Assembly (NCBI GenBank): GCA_023415055.1
Contig: JAEZLZ010000001.1
Coordinates: 1-11,157 of the forward strand
Direction: 5' to 3'
Length of the DNA: 11,157 nt
Source of the DNA: Bacillota bacterium
GTDB taxonomy: Bacteria > Bacillota > Clostridia > Lachnospirales > Lachnospiraceae
Each line of letters begins with the position of its first letter. The stretch's first letter is position 1. Under the pieces are notes generated by a model, which saw nothing but the letters and a program-made list of their open reading frames with translations, was not told the origin of the DNA and did not search any database. This document shows, piece after piece, positions 1 to 6,500 of this stretch. A program made the position numbers and the translations under genes.

Positions 1-74
1 AACTCTATAATCTGATATACGTTATTGTCCATTTCAATTGTCAGACCGTTTCTGAAATCGCCTGCTGAAATCAT
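1..74 (-). CDS. efp: Elongation factor P, N-terminal fragment (cut by window edge)
   Basis: Only the first 24 codons are inside the window; the gene continues beyond position 1. The translation begins MISAGDFRNGLTIEMDNNVY, which matches the well-conserved start of bacterial EF-P (family known; the match is by recognition). EF-P binds the ribosome between the P and E sites and relieves stalling at consecutive prolines. The ATG at 74-72 is preceded by a perfect AGGAGG (85-90 on the plus strand) with 10 nt spacing. It is last in the aroQ / Xaa-Pro peptidase / efp order also found in Bacillus subtilis. The 145-nt gap after the peptidase gene has no clear terminator, so read-through is plausible. 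Confidence 0.9.
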   Translation of the reverse strand, partial: MISAGDFRNGLTIEMDNNVYQIIE

Positions 75-84
75 ATACAAAACT

Positions 85-90
85 CCTCCT
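85..90 (-). promoter_or_regulatory. Strong ribosome binding site of efp
   Basis: AGGAGG on the minus strand, 10 nt before the efp ATG at 74. It fixes the efp start. Confidence 0.8.
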
Positions 91-117
91 TAAAATTGAC
101 TACTCTTAAGTCTATAA

Positions 118-147
118 TAACCTTGACTATTTTGCAACATTTTTTTT
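118..147 (-). promoter_or_regulatory. Possible efp promoter (weak)
   Basis: On the minus strand, TTGCAA is followed after 17 nt by TAGACT, each 4/6 to the sigma-A hexamers, with an overlapping TATTAT as an alternative -10. This lies about 45 nt upstream of the efp start, after a run of nine A residues that may act as an UP-like element. Neither hexamer is strong, so this is a guess that efp can be transcribed separately from the peptidase gene. Confidence 0.25.
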
Positions 148-166
148 TAAACGAGACAACAAATTA

Positions 167-200
167 TCACAAAACCTGATGTTTCTCACAAAACTTGATG
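167..200. repeat. Two 15-bp direct repeats upstream of efp
   Basis: TCACAAAACCTGATG (167-181) and TCACAAAACTTGATG (186-200) are 14/15 identical and start 19 bp apart. They lie between the peptidase stop codon (220) and the efp leader. Their position would suit a regulator binding site or simple local duplication; nothing in the window identifies a partner. Confidence 0.6.
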
Positions 201-219
201 CTACTGCTTTGATCATCCC

Positions 220-1287
220 TTACAGCTCAATCAGTTTCTTCTCTGAGAATGTAAAGTTCTCATGTCCATCCTTCGTCACTACTACCAAATCTTCGATTCT
301 TACACCGCCAAAGCCTTTGATATAGATGCCGGGTTCTACTGTCTCTGTCATGCCTTCCTCGATCACATCCTCCTCCAGCATAGATAGTCTGGGATTCTCA
401 TGAATGTGAAGTCCTACGCTGTGACCAAGACCATGGCCGAAGCAGCCTTCATAGCCGGCTTTGTAGATAATATCGCGAGCTACCTGATCCACTTCCTTGC
501 CTTTCACACCTGCTTTAATAAAATCAAGAGCTGCAAGCTGAGCCTTAAGCACCGTATCGTATACCTCCCTCTGCTTCTGGGAAGCTTTTCCGATCACGAT
601 GGTTCTGGTCATGTCGGAGCAATAGCCTTCATAGACACATCCGAAGTCCATCGTCAGAAAATCTCCTGCTTCCAGCTTCTTCGAGGTCGGAACCGCATGG
701 GGCATCGAAGAATTCACTCCCGATGCTACGATTGCCGGGAAGCTGGAGCCGGATGCGCCGTTTAGTTTCAACAGATACTCAATTCTGGCAGCAATCTCAA
801 GTTCCGTCATACCGGGCTTAATATATCCAAGTATCTCGGTAAATACCTGATCACCGATTGCTTCTGCTTTCTTGATGCGCTCCAGTTCTCTCGATGTCTT
901 AATGCGTCTCATTGCGGTAATCTCATTGCCCAGGGGTACAAGCTCGTCTACTGTCAGATTATCCTTCAGCTTATTATAAGTCGCAAACAGCATATCCTCC
1001 GCCTCAAAACCTAATCGGCTGATGCCTTCTGTCTTAAGAATGTTATTCAATGCCTCATCATAGCCACCATTACCAATGGTAATAATCTCGTAGCCCTCCG
1101 CTTCCATCTCCGCCTGAATGGTATAACGAAAATCGGTCACTACTGCATGTCTTTTCTCCGAGATATATAAATATCCGGTTTCGCCTGCAAAGCCGCTGAT
1201 ATAGCGCATATTGTTGCCATTGGAGATCAATACTGCTCCCATGGAAAGCTTCTTTAATAATTCCTGTACTCTTTTATAATTGTCCAT
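220..1287 (-). CDS. yqhT: M24B Xaa-Pro peptidase (YqhT-type)
   Basis: 355-aa cytoplasmic metallopeptidase of the M24B aminopeptidase P / prolidase family, which cleaves the bond between an N-terminal residue and proline. Residues 1-130 form the creatinase-like N-terminal domain; 135-350 form the pita-bread catalytic domain. The five expected dinuclear metal ligands are visible: Asp214 and Asp225 (MDFG...CSDMTRT), His289 (GHGLGHSVG), Glu318 (VEPGIY) and Glu332 (RIEDL). His197 (MPHAVP) and His285 fit the substrate-side histidines. The length fits the short PepQ/YqhT group rather than the approximately 440-aa E. coli PepP. An AGGGAG-like site precedes the ATG. It lies between aroQ and efp, as yqhT does in B. 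subtilis. Whether it prefers dipeptides or longer peptides cannot be decided from sequence. Confidence 0.93.
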   Translation of the reverse strand: MDNYKRVQELLKKLSMGAVLISNGNNMRYISGFAGETGYLYISEKRHAVVTDFRYTIQAEMEAEGYEIITIGNGGYDEALNNILKTEGISRLGFEAEDMLFATYNKLKDNLTVDELVPLGNEITAMRRIKTSRELERIKKAEAIGDQVFTEILGYIKPGMTELEIAARIEYLLKLNGASGSSFPAIVASGVNSSMPHAVPTSKKLEAGDFLTMDFGCVYEGYCSDMTRTIVIGKASQKQREVYDTVLKAQLAALDFIKAGVKGKEVDQVARDIIYKAGYEGCFGHGLGHSVGLHIHENPRLSMLEEDVIEEGMTETVEPGIYIKGFGGVRIEDLVVVTKDGHENFTFSEKKLIEL

Positions 1288-1359
1288 ATTCTCTCCCTGT
1301 CTTTCTTCTGTTTGATTTATTTTTATTCTAATCTACTATATTTTTGTTACCCCAATCCT

Positions 1360-1396
1360 CAAGAAGCAGCGTCCAAGAACCCAGATTACTTCTTGG
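1360..1396 (-). other. Two mutually exclusive small hairpins between aroQ and yqhT
   Basis: CTTCTTG/TTCTTGG at 1389-1396 can pair either with CCAAGAA at 1373-1379 (7 bp, 10-nt loop) or with CAAGAAG at 1360-1366 (7 bp, 22-nt loop). No U-run follows on the minus strand, so neither is a standard terminator. It lies in the 140-nt aroQ-yqhT gap. Confidence 0.4.
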
Positions 1397-1427
1397 TGTT
1401 CCTTATTCCGATTACCCTTACTTACTC

Positions 1428-1871
1428 TCATTCCGCTTTCTTCGACATTTCCAGAATCGCATCCATTGCCAGCAGATATCCCTGTAACCCCAGACCGGCA
1501 ATCTGACCGGTACATGCCGGAGCAGTAACCGAGGTATGACGAAATTCTTCTCTTTGATGAATGTTTGAGATATGTACCTCGATCTTCGGTACGGTAAGGG
1601 AGGCCAGCGCATCCCGGATCGCATAGCTGTAATGGGTATAAGCGCCTGGGTTTATCACAATTCCATCCACTTGATTATAATATGCCTTCTGAAGTCGATC
1701 AATAATCTCACCCTCCCCATTGCTCTGGAAGGTCTCGAGCTCGATATTGCTCTCTTTTGCCTTATCCTCCAATTGTTTCAGGAGATAGGGGTAATCCTGG
1801 GTGCCATAGATGCCCTTTTCTCTAATCCCGAGAAAATTCAGATTGGGTCCGTTAATCACTAATATTTTCAT
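1428..1871 (-). CDS. aroQ: Type II 3-dehydroquinate dehydratase
   Basis: 147-aa cytoplasmic enzyme that converts 3-dehydroquinate to 3-dehydroshikimate, the third step of the shikimate pathway. Family hallmarks are all present (numbered from the chosen start): INGPNLN (6-12), catalytic Arg17 and Tyr22 in LGIREKGIYG, FQSNGEGEIID (48-58), NPGAYTHYSYA (74-84) with Asn74 and His80, and EVHISNIHQREEFRHTS (98-114) with His100 and Arg111. The length is typical; the family forms dodecamers. The start is set at 1871 rather than an in-frame ATG at 1883, because GGAGG lies 5 nt before 1871 and no such site precedes 1883. It follows aroK after 67 nt and precedes the Xaa-Pro peptidase. Confidence 0.96.
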   Translation of the reverse strand: MKILVINGPNLNFLGIREKGIYGTQDYPYLLKQLEDKAKESNIELETFQSNGEGEIIDRLQKAYYNQVDGIVINPGAYTHYSYAIRDALASLTVPKIEVHISNIHQREEFRHTSVTAPACTGQIAGLGLQGYLLAMDAILEMSKKAE

Positions 1872-1938
1872 CTTTACCTCCATCCCGGTTCTATCAGGCT
1901 AAAGAATCTCTTGTCTGATATATCAGCTACATGCTTTT

Positions 1939-2463
1939 CTATAATGAATCTTCCAATTCTTCTATGATCACGTTTACGATTTCATCGATTGATTTCTCAT
2001 CGGTATCAATGACTTTATCTGCCGCTTTCTCATAGAAAGGAATTCGATCCGCCAGCATTTGTTCTATTCGTTTTCCGGAGTCATCTCCTTGAAGCAAAGG
2101 TCTCGTCGTATCACCGGTAAGCCGCTTCATCGTCGTCTCAATGGAAGCCTTCAGATATACCACATACCCAAGCTCTTTCAGTAAAATTGTATTCTGTTCA
2201 CGTATCGGAAGACCTCCACCGGTTGACAGAACTGCCTGCCTAACCTTTGGCAACAACTCTTGTATCAGTTCTGTCTCGCGGTTACGAAAGTACTCTTCTC
2301 CATAGATCGAAAAGATATGATTAATCGTATCCATTTCTTTTTCCTCAAGCATTTGATCGGTATCAAGAAATAGGTATGACATTCGCTTGGCAAGTCTTTC
2401 TCCTACGCTGGTCTTTCCACAGCCCATATAGCCGATCAGAATAATATTATTTTTCTTATTCAT
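1939..2463 (-). CDS. aroK: Shikimate kinase
   Basis: 174-aa cytoplasmic kinase that phosphorylates shikimate at the 3-hydroxyl using ATP, the fifth shikimate-pathway step. Walker A is GYMGCGKTSVG (11-21) with Lys17-Thr18. The shikimate-binding residues are visible as Asp34 and Asp36 in LDTD, Arg60 in EYFRNRE, and the STGGG loop (80-84). The lid contains TRPLL (120-124), with the usual lid arginine. The start at 2463 is chosen because GAGG sits 6 nt upstream and the length then fits the family. The frame stays open to a GTG at 2505, but that start has no ribosome binding site and would overlap a DnaA-box-like sequence. It lies between yqeG and aroQ, an aromatic-pathway pair. Confidence 0.95.
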   Translation of the reverse strand: MNKKNNIILIGYMGCGKTSVGERLAKRMSYLFLDTDQMLEEKEMDTINHIFSIYGEEYFRNRETELIQELLPKVRQAVLSTGGGLPIREQNTILLKELGYVVYLKASIETTMKRLTGDTTRPLLQGDDSGKRIEQMLADRIPFYEKAADKVIDTDEKSIDEIVNVIIEELEDSL

Positions 2464-2497
2464 ATCCATCCTCGTACTCTGATTCCGTCCCTTACAG

Positions 2498-2506
2498 TTA
2501 TCCACA
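2498..2506 (+). promoter_or_regulatory. DnaA-box match TTATCCACA
   Basis: Exact match to the DnaA box consensus TTATNCACA in its high-affinity form, in the yqeG-aroK gap about 35 bp upstream of the aroK start. A second exact consensus match lies 31 bp away in the same orientation. Sequence match only; binding is inferred. Confidence 0.5.
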
Positions 2507-2528
2507 GTAAGTACAAATTATGACTAAG

Positions 2529-2537
2529 TTATTCACA
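2529..2537 (+). promoter_or_regulatory. DnaA-box match TTATTCACA
   Basis: Second exact match to TTATNCACA, same orientation as the one at 2498 and 31 bp away (about three helical turns), in the same intergenic gap. Confidence 0.45.
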
Positions 2538-2577
2538 ATTTTCTGTCTGCTCTGTCAATAGATCAGTGATGATTTGA

Positions 2578-3096
2578 TTAATCCTGTTTGATTTTGCCCT
2601 TTGCCAGATCCCTACGATAAAAATACAACACGATACGTTCCAGCTTTCTCTTTAATACAATCTGGATCTCTTCCTTCGGATGAATCGGCTTAACCAGATA
2701 AGTCATCATTCCGACGCGGTTTGCACCATAAACATCCGTAAATAACTGATCTCCCACAAAGATTGTATTATCGATCCGTGTTCCCATAATCTTTGTTGCT
2801 CGGATATAATTCTTCGTTGAGGGTTTGTTCGCCTTGTGTATATAATTTGTGCCTATCTTCTCATTGAAGCGCCGCACCCGTTCATCGCTGTTATTGGAAA
2901 TCAAGCAGGTCTGAAAGCCAATTCTCTTTAGCCTCGCAAATAATTCAATGGCACGCTCGCTGGCATTCGCTCCGTGTTCAACCAATGTATTATCAATATC
3001 AAATAAAATCCCGCGATAACCTTCTTTATATAATTTTTCATAGTTAATATCATAGGATGATGGAGCCAGTCTCTTAGGATAAAAGCATCGAAGCAT
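2578..3096 (-). CDS. yqeG: YqeG-family HAD phosphatase (HAD IIIA)
   Basis: 172-aa soluble member of the HAD superfamily, subfamily IIIA, resembling Bacillus YqeG. HAD motifs are in order: motif I FDIDNT (Asp33 nucleophile, Asp35 acid/base), motif II Ser67 in LISNNSD, motif III Lys91 in ANKPS, and motif IV VGDQLFTD (Asp116, Asp121) for magnesium. A basic tail ends the protein (about residues 145-172). Phosphatase activity is expected from the motifs, but the physiological substrate of this family is not established. A perfect AGGAGG lies 5 nt upstream of the ATG. It is the first gene after a good promoter at 3170-3198 and heads the run yqeG-aroK-aroQ-yqhT-efp. In B. subtilis yqeG is also next to a shikimate gene (aroE, after yqeH), so the association with aro genes recurs. 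Confidence 0.93.
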   Translation of the reverse strand: MLRCFYPKRLAPSSYDINYEKLYKEGYRGILFDIDNTLVEHGANASERAIELFARLKRIGFQTCLISNNSDERVRRFNEKIGTNYIHKANKPSTKNYIRATKIMGTRIDNTIFVGDQLFTDVYGANRVGMMTYLVKPIHPKEEIQIVLKRKLERIVLYFYRRDLAKGKIKQD

Positions 3097-3169
3097 AGGA
3101 ACCTCCTGTATCTGTATTTAATTTGATAAATTAAGTTTGCGCTATTTTTCATATCCTAATCCATGATTC

Positions 3170-3198
3170 ATTATAGCAAGCGTAAGTTTATAGTACAA
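3170..3198 (-). promoter_or_regulatory. Sigma-A promoter with extended -10, yqeG operon
   Basis: On the minus strand the -10 is a perfect TATAAT (3175-3170) preceded by TGC, giving an extended -10 (TGnTATAAT). TTGTAC (3198-3193) is the -35, 17 nt upstream, matching 3/6. Transcription would start near 3163, giving a leader of about 65 nt before the yqeG ATG at 3096. Confidence 0.65.
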
Positions 3199-3235
3199 GC
3201 AAAAAACAATGAATTGGTAAAATAATCAATCGGTG

Positions 3236-4270
3236 TTATTTCTTGCTTACAATCTTAATCAAACGTTCTTCCCGAACCTTGGATTTACTGTCCACAAGTG
3301 GAAAGCTCATCAGCTTATAGGTCCAGACTGCCCTTCCTATTCCGTATTCTATCAGGATATCGCAGAGTTCCTCATGCCAGCGAAGATTACTTTCCATCGG
3401 CGCATGGTCAATCACACCATATTCCCCACAGTACAAGGGTACATTTCGTTCTTTAGCAAAGTCGAGGGCCGGCTGTAAATATCCGCGAATATAATCCTTT
3501 CCGATCTTCTCCTCAAAAGCATAATTTCTTCGAAAGTTCTCCGATTGTCTCTGATACTTATTATATTCTTCTGTGCCGGAAGGATAATTTACTACGAAAC
3601 CAAGTTCCTTCATCGGCGATTCCCAGCTTGCTTTCTGATGCGTGAAAATATGAGGCTCATAGAAATGAAAGGTATAGACAAGATTATCATCATCAATATA
3701 ATCCAACTCAGATAATGTGGTCACACTATTATAATGATTGCCTCCCAGGATGATTACTCTATCCGGATCGATCTCACGGATTGCTGCAACCGCTCTCTTG
3801 CTCAGTGCATTCCACCGGTCTGAATTCGGTTCTACAATCTCATTTAATAATTCAAAGATGACATTTCTGCCTTTGTCCCGGTATCTTGTTGCAAAAGTCC
3901 GCCAGATGGATAGGAAACGCTCCTGTAGAGTATCATCCTCGAACAATCTGTTATCCTTCAGAGAATGAAAGGCATAGCCCGGTGTCCGATGAAGATCCAG
4001 TATGATATTCAGATGACTCTCTTCACACCAACGGATGCATTGATCGATATATGTAAATCCCTCCTCTTTATAATGGAAAGGGTACTTTTCATCTTCTATG
4101 ACAGTATAGTCTATGGGTAGTCTGACATGGTCCATTCCCCACGATGCAATTTGCCTAATATCTTTCTCCGTTATGAAAGTATCGAAATGCTTCTTTTTTG
4201 CTTCCTTGAATTGTGATATCCATCCTCCCAGATTAACACCTGTCTGAAACCCTACTAATGTATTTCTCAT
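3236..4270 (-). CDS. GH5 endo-glucanase, CelC-like, no signal peptide
   Basis: 344-aa TIM-barrel glycoside hydrolase of family 5. Its layout follows Clostridium thermocellum CelC closely from the start (GVNLGGWISQ, 11-20) to the end, with a nearly constant offset of 3-4 residues. The acid/base is Glu144 (LLNEIVEP) and the nucleophile Glu283 (YCGEYGV). Other active-site residues: Arg50 (HVRLP), His94 (LDLHRTPGY), Asn143, His202 and Tyr204 (FHFYEP), and Trp316 (AVWTYK). No signal peptide, carbohydrate-binding module or dockerin is visible, so it probably acts in the cytoplasm on imported beta-glucan or cello-oligosaccharides; the exact substrate is uncertain. One difference: the second histidine of the CelC HH pair is Arg95. 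It is a single gene behind the terminator at 4320-4362; the ribosome binding site is weak (AGAGG-like). Confidence 0.9.
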   Translation of the reverse strand: MRNTLVGFQTGVNLGGWISQFKEAKKKHFDTFITEKDIRQIASWGMDHVRLPIDYTVIEDEKYPFHYKEEGFTYIDQCIRWCEESHLNIILDLHRTPGYAFHSLKDNRLFEDDTLQERFLSIWRTFATRYRDKGRNVIFELLNEIVEPNSDRWNALSKRAVAAIREIDPDRVIILGGNHYNSVTTLSELDYIDDDNLVYTFHFYEPHIFTHQKASWESPMKELGFVVNYPSGTEEYNKYQRQSENFRRNYAFEEKIGKDYIRGYLQPALDFAKERNVPLYCGEYGVIDHAPMESNLRWHEELCDILIEYGIGRAVWTYKLMSFPLVDSKSKVREERLIKIVSKK

Positions 4271-4319
4271 CGCTCTATTCCTCTCTCTCGTTACAACCGG
4301 GTCACGGTCTTTCTACAAT

Positions 4320-4362
4320 AAAAAACCCAAATACTACTAAAGCAATAGTATATGGGTTTTTT
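4320..4362. terminator. Bidirectional rho-independent terminator after mscL
   Basis: Inverted repeat AAAAAACCCA (4320-4329) with TGGGTTTTTT (4353-4362), an A/A mismatch, then ATACTA (4331-4336) with TAGTAT (4346-4351) and a 9-nt loop. A run of six T follows the stem on either strand. It lies about 110 nt beyond the mscL stop and 50 nt before the GH5 start, separating the two units. Confidence 0.85.
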
Positions 4363-4473
4363 ATCATTATCAATGGAGTTACTATTCCTCAAAATGCATT
4401 ATCTTATATTTGATTTGTTTCCATGGTCCGCATATCCTGCTATGTTTCAAGTATCCCATTGATGATAAGTTCA

Positions 4474-4908
4474 TTATTCGTGGATATCTGCGGTACAGTT
4501 CGGGCACTTTGTTGCTTTGATATTAATCTCTGTAAAGCAATGAGGACATTGCTTGGTTGTCGGAGCTGCAACCGGTTCCGGTTTCTTAATCTTATTAATC
4601 CATCGAACCATCATAAATACAACAAAGGCCATGATTACAAAATTCAAAACACCTGAGATAAAGGTACCATAGTTTACCGTTGCAACTCCAGCCTCTTTTG
4701 CCAGTTCAAGCGTATCATAATGCTTACCGTCCAGAGCAAGGAACAGATTAGTAAAATCAATGTTCTTGGTTAATAAGCTGAGAATGGGCATGATAATATC
4801 ATTTACCAAAGAATTGACGATGCCGCTAAATGCACCTCCGATAATAATACCGACTGCTAAATCAATCATATTGCCTCTTAATGCAAATTTTTTAAATTCC
4901 TTTAACAT
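4474..4908 (-). CDS. mscL: Large-conductance mechanosensitive channel with Cys4 C-terminal tail
   Basis: 144-aa inner-membrane channel that opens under membrane tension to release solutes during osmotic downshock; MscL works as a homopentamer. The N-terminal amphipathic segment KEFKKFALRGNMIDLAVG (3-20) leads into TM1 (about 15-45, with the glycine-rich pore stretch GIIIGGAF and NDIIMPIL). A periplasmic loop follows (about 50-77), then TM2 (about 78-104). In place of a longer charged helix, the C-terminus holds CxxC-x10-CxxC (Cys121, Cys124, Cys135, Cys138), a zinc-ribbon-like tail seen in some clostridial MscLs. The start is fixed by AGGAGG 8 nt upstream. It is monocistronic in appearance, with a possible -10 at 5017-5022 and a terminator at 4320-4362. 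Confidence 0.96.
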   Translation of the reverse strand: MLKEFKKFALRGNMIDLAVGIIIGGAFSGIVNSLVNDIIMPILSLLTKNIDFTNLFLALDGKHYDTLELAKEAGVATVNYGTFISGVLNFVIMAFVVFMMVRWINKIKKPEPVAAPTTKQCPHCFTEINIKATKCPNCTADIHE

Positions 4909-5016
4909 CTTCTTACTCCTCCTTCTTCATCTATTAATGTAGGCCGGATAAACGGCTTTCACTCCACATAAAATTTTCTTTTACTATCTCGCAGAGTGCT
5001 TATATCAATCAAATAA

Positions 5017-5022
5017 ATTATA
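5017..5022 (-). promoter_or_regulatory. Possible mscL promoter -10 (TATAAT)
   Basis: Perfect TATAAT on the minus strand about 110 nt before the mscL start. No good -35 is found at 16-18 nt (TATAAA at 17 nt matches 3/6). The region is A/T rich, so a chance match is possible. The rest of 4925-5104 shows no gene. Confidence 0.3.
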
Positions 5023-5104
5023 CGTTATTTTTCGCCCTTTTTATACAGTTAAAATTGTTCATATCTATTCTAATTCGTATATTAATGATTATTTCATACT
5101 GCTA

Positions 5105-6274
5105 CTACAGTATCCGGCTAAGAACCGCCGCACGTTGTTCCCAGGTATGAGCATGGGAGGCCTTCTGATAACCGGCTTCTATCATATGTTCCATTTGATC
5201 GGGATGATTCAGTAAAGAGCCTACGATATCCGGCAGTTTCCATCGCTCATTTAATGAGTAGAACTTTAACTCCACGCCGTCGTGAAATTCTTCCCTCAGA
5301 TACCTGCTGTCATCACTAAGGCATAATGCTCCGTTCAGCATAGTATTAAATATTCGGTCATGGGCGCCATCCTTAAACCAGGGCATTACATTCAGGGATA
5401 TCTTCGCTTCACTGATTTTTTGGAGACAACCAAACGAATCTAAGGAAGATCCATCCAGCAGATTCTCTGGGTGAAGACACTCTAGCTTATCCCAGCCATG
5501 TCCAAAGACATGAACCTGAAATCCTGCATCCACCAAGCTGCGAATTACCTGTCCACGAAAATAAAACCGTACATAAAGATCAATAAATATCATATTTTCC
5601 ATACACTTTTTCAGGTCTTCCTCCGATAATCTCCCCATCTCCTTCGTAAGAAAACGTTCAAAGACACATTCCATGGTTTGACTCGGATCAGCTATGAGTG
5701 AATCAATAATAGAGCGGTAGAATGCCGTATACTCCTCATCGACTCTGGTAATATGCTTATCAAAGGCCTCCGGTGGGGTATAATTCCCGGTGAAGATAAG
5801 ATCCATCTTGCGTTCCTTGATTGGAAGATAGACCCCTGCTGGTTTTAGAGCAGTCCCTGCCGAGGGCAGAAATTCCTCTGTCTTAACCTCTGGAAAGAAG
5901 CGTTTCATATAATTTACATGATCCCGGTCGATACAGATCTGATGGTAATCCATTGGTCTTCTTCGCAAATGCTCATGATAGTAAAAGGGATGATCCACGA
6001 TGATATTATAGCAGGGAATATGATGAGTATCCCAGAACAGATTTCCATCCTCATCATAGAAAATCTCATCTCCCCGGATGCCTGAAAAATTAAAGCTGAT
6101 CATAACGGTGTTGTCTCTGACAAAGAAGGTAAGCAGCTTATGATAGCTTTGCTCCTCTGTACGGAAATCAAAGATCAGTACTTCATGTCCCATAGCCTTA
6201 AAAGCTTGTCCCAGCTGTAGCGAGAAAAAATCCAGAGTTTCAACGCACCCGGCAAATAGTACTATTTTTTTCAT
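5105..6274 (-). CDS. CgeB-like glycosyltransferase (GT-B, group 1 C-terminal domain)
   Basis: 389-aa soluble protein resembling the CgeB / spore-maturation group of glycosyltransferases. The N-terminal part (1-230) starts with a Rossmann-like strand KIVLFAG and has an Asp/His-rich middle (IIVDHPFYYHEHL, 91-103). The C-terminal part holds VFGHGW (256-261), then HDRIFNTMLNGALCLSDDS (305-323) and a final helical segment, the pattern of glycosyl transferases group 1 type 2 domains. Donor and acceptor cannot be told; in spore formers relatives decorate spore surfaces, which is only a hint here. The start at 6274 is chosen because GAGAGAGG lies 5 nt upstream; an in-frame ATG at 6289 has no such site. 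It has its own promoter (6318-6346) and no other glycan gene beside it. The 196 nt after its stop codon, up to mscL, has no clear terminator. Confidence 0.78.
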   Translation of the reverse strand: MKKIVLFAGCVETLDFFSLQLGQAFKAMGHEVLIFDFRTEEQSYHKLLTFFVRDNTVMISFNFSGIRGDEIFYDEDGNLFWDTHHIPCYNIIVDHPFYYHEHLRRRPMDYHQICIDRDHVNYMKRFFPEVKTEEFLPSAGTALKPAGVYLPIKERKMDLIFTGNYTPPEAFDKHITRVDEEYTAFYRSIIDSLIADPSQTMECVFERFLTKEMGRLSEEDLKKCMENMIFIDLYVRFYFRGQVIRSLVDAGFQVHVFGHGWDKLECLHPENLLDGSSLDSFGCLQKISEAKISLNVMPWFKDGAHDRIFNTMLNGALCLSDDSRYLREEFHDGVELKFYSLNERWKLPDIVGSLLNHPDQMEHMIEAGYQKASHAHTWEQRAAVLSRIL

Positions 6275-6317
6275 AAATACCTCTCTCATATTAGATTTAA
6301 CCTAACATTTCACATTT

Positions 6318-6346
6318 ATTCTGAGATGAAAGTTCTTCCTTGTCAA
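6318..6346 (-). promoter_or_regulatory. Sigma-A promoter of the CgeB-like gene
   Basis: Perfect -35 TTGACA (6346-6341) and CAGAAT as -10 (6323-6318, 4/6) with 17-nt spacing on the minus strand. Transcription would start near 6311, giving a leader of about 37 nt before the ATG at 6274. This supports independent transcription of the glycosyltransferase gene. Confidence 0.65.
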
Positions 6347-6366
6347 CATGAAATAGTAAAAACGAA

Positions 6367-6439
6367 GCTCCTGCTACATAATATGTCACGAAAAAGGAAG
6401 ATGAATCGGAATCCCCCCAGGAGCCTATTTATCTTCCTT
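6367..6439 (-). terminator. Terminator-like hairpin of the acetyltransferase gene, with interleaved second pairing
   Basis: On the minus strand AAGGAAGAT (6439-6431) pairs with ATCTTCCTT (6402-6394), 9 bp with a 28-nt loop, followed by a T-run that continues to 6391. This would terminate the acetyltransferase transcript about 60 nt after its stop. The loop also holds GCTCCTG (6424-6418), complementary to CAGGAGC downstream (6373-6367). The two pairings interleave without sharing bases, giving pseudoknot topology. The long loop lowers confidence in efficient termination. Confidence 0.5.
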
Positions 6440-6500
6440 CTAAAGTACTATTCGTTTTGCAGCATACCCTTTTACCACACTTTTCGGATGAAAGGAACCG

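Noticed and set aside
400..765. 121-codon plus-strand reading frame opposite the Xaa-Pro peptidase
   Set aside because: It lies wholly antisense to a gene with all catalytic residues intact, has no good ribosome binding site and no recognisable family.
1872..1883. Upstream ATG for aroQ at 1883
   Set aside because: GGAGG is correctly spaced for the ATG at 1871, not 1883, and the AroQ family begins at the MKILVINGPN sequence.
1915..1926. Perfect 12-bp palindrome CTGATATATCAG between aroK and aroQ
   Set aside because: Single short A/T-centred palindrome with no loop for a hairpin and no second copy; likely chance.
2464..2505. GTG start for aroK at 2505
   Set aside because: No ribosome binding site, 14 extra residues not typical of shikimate kinases, and overlap with the DnaA-box sequence.
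3199..3235. Terminator after the GH5 gene
   Set aside because: A T-run is present on the minus strand, but no stable stem precedes it; only a weak 5-bp pairing with a wobble was found.
4941..4960. Small GCCG/CGGC hairpin in the mscL leader
   Set aside because: Only four base pairs with a 6-nt loop; too weak to call a regulatory structure.
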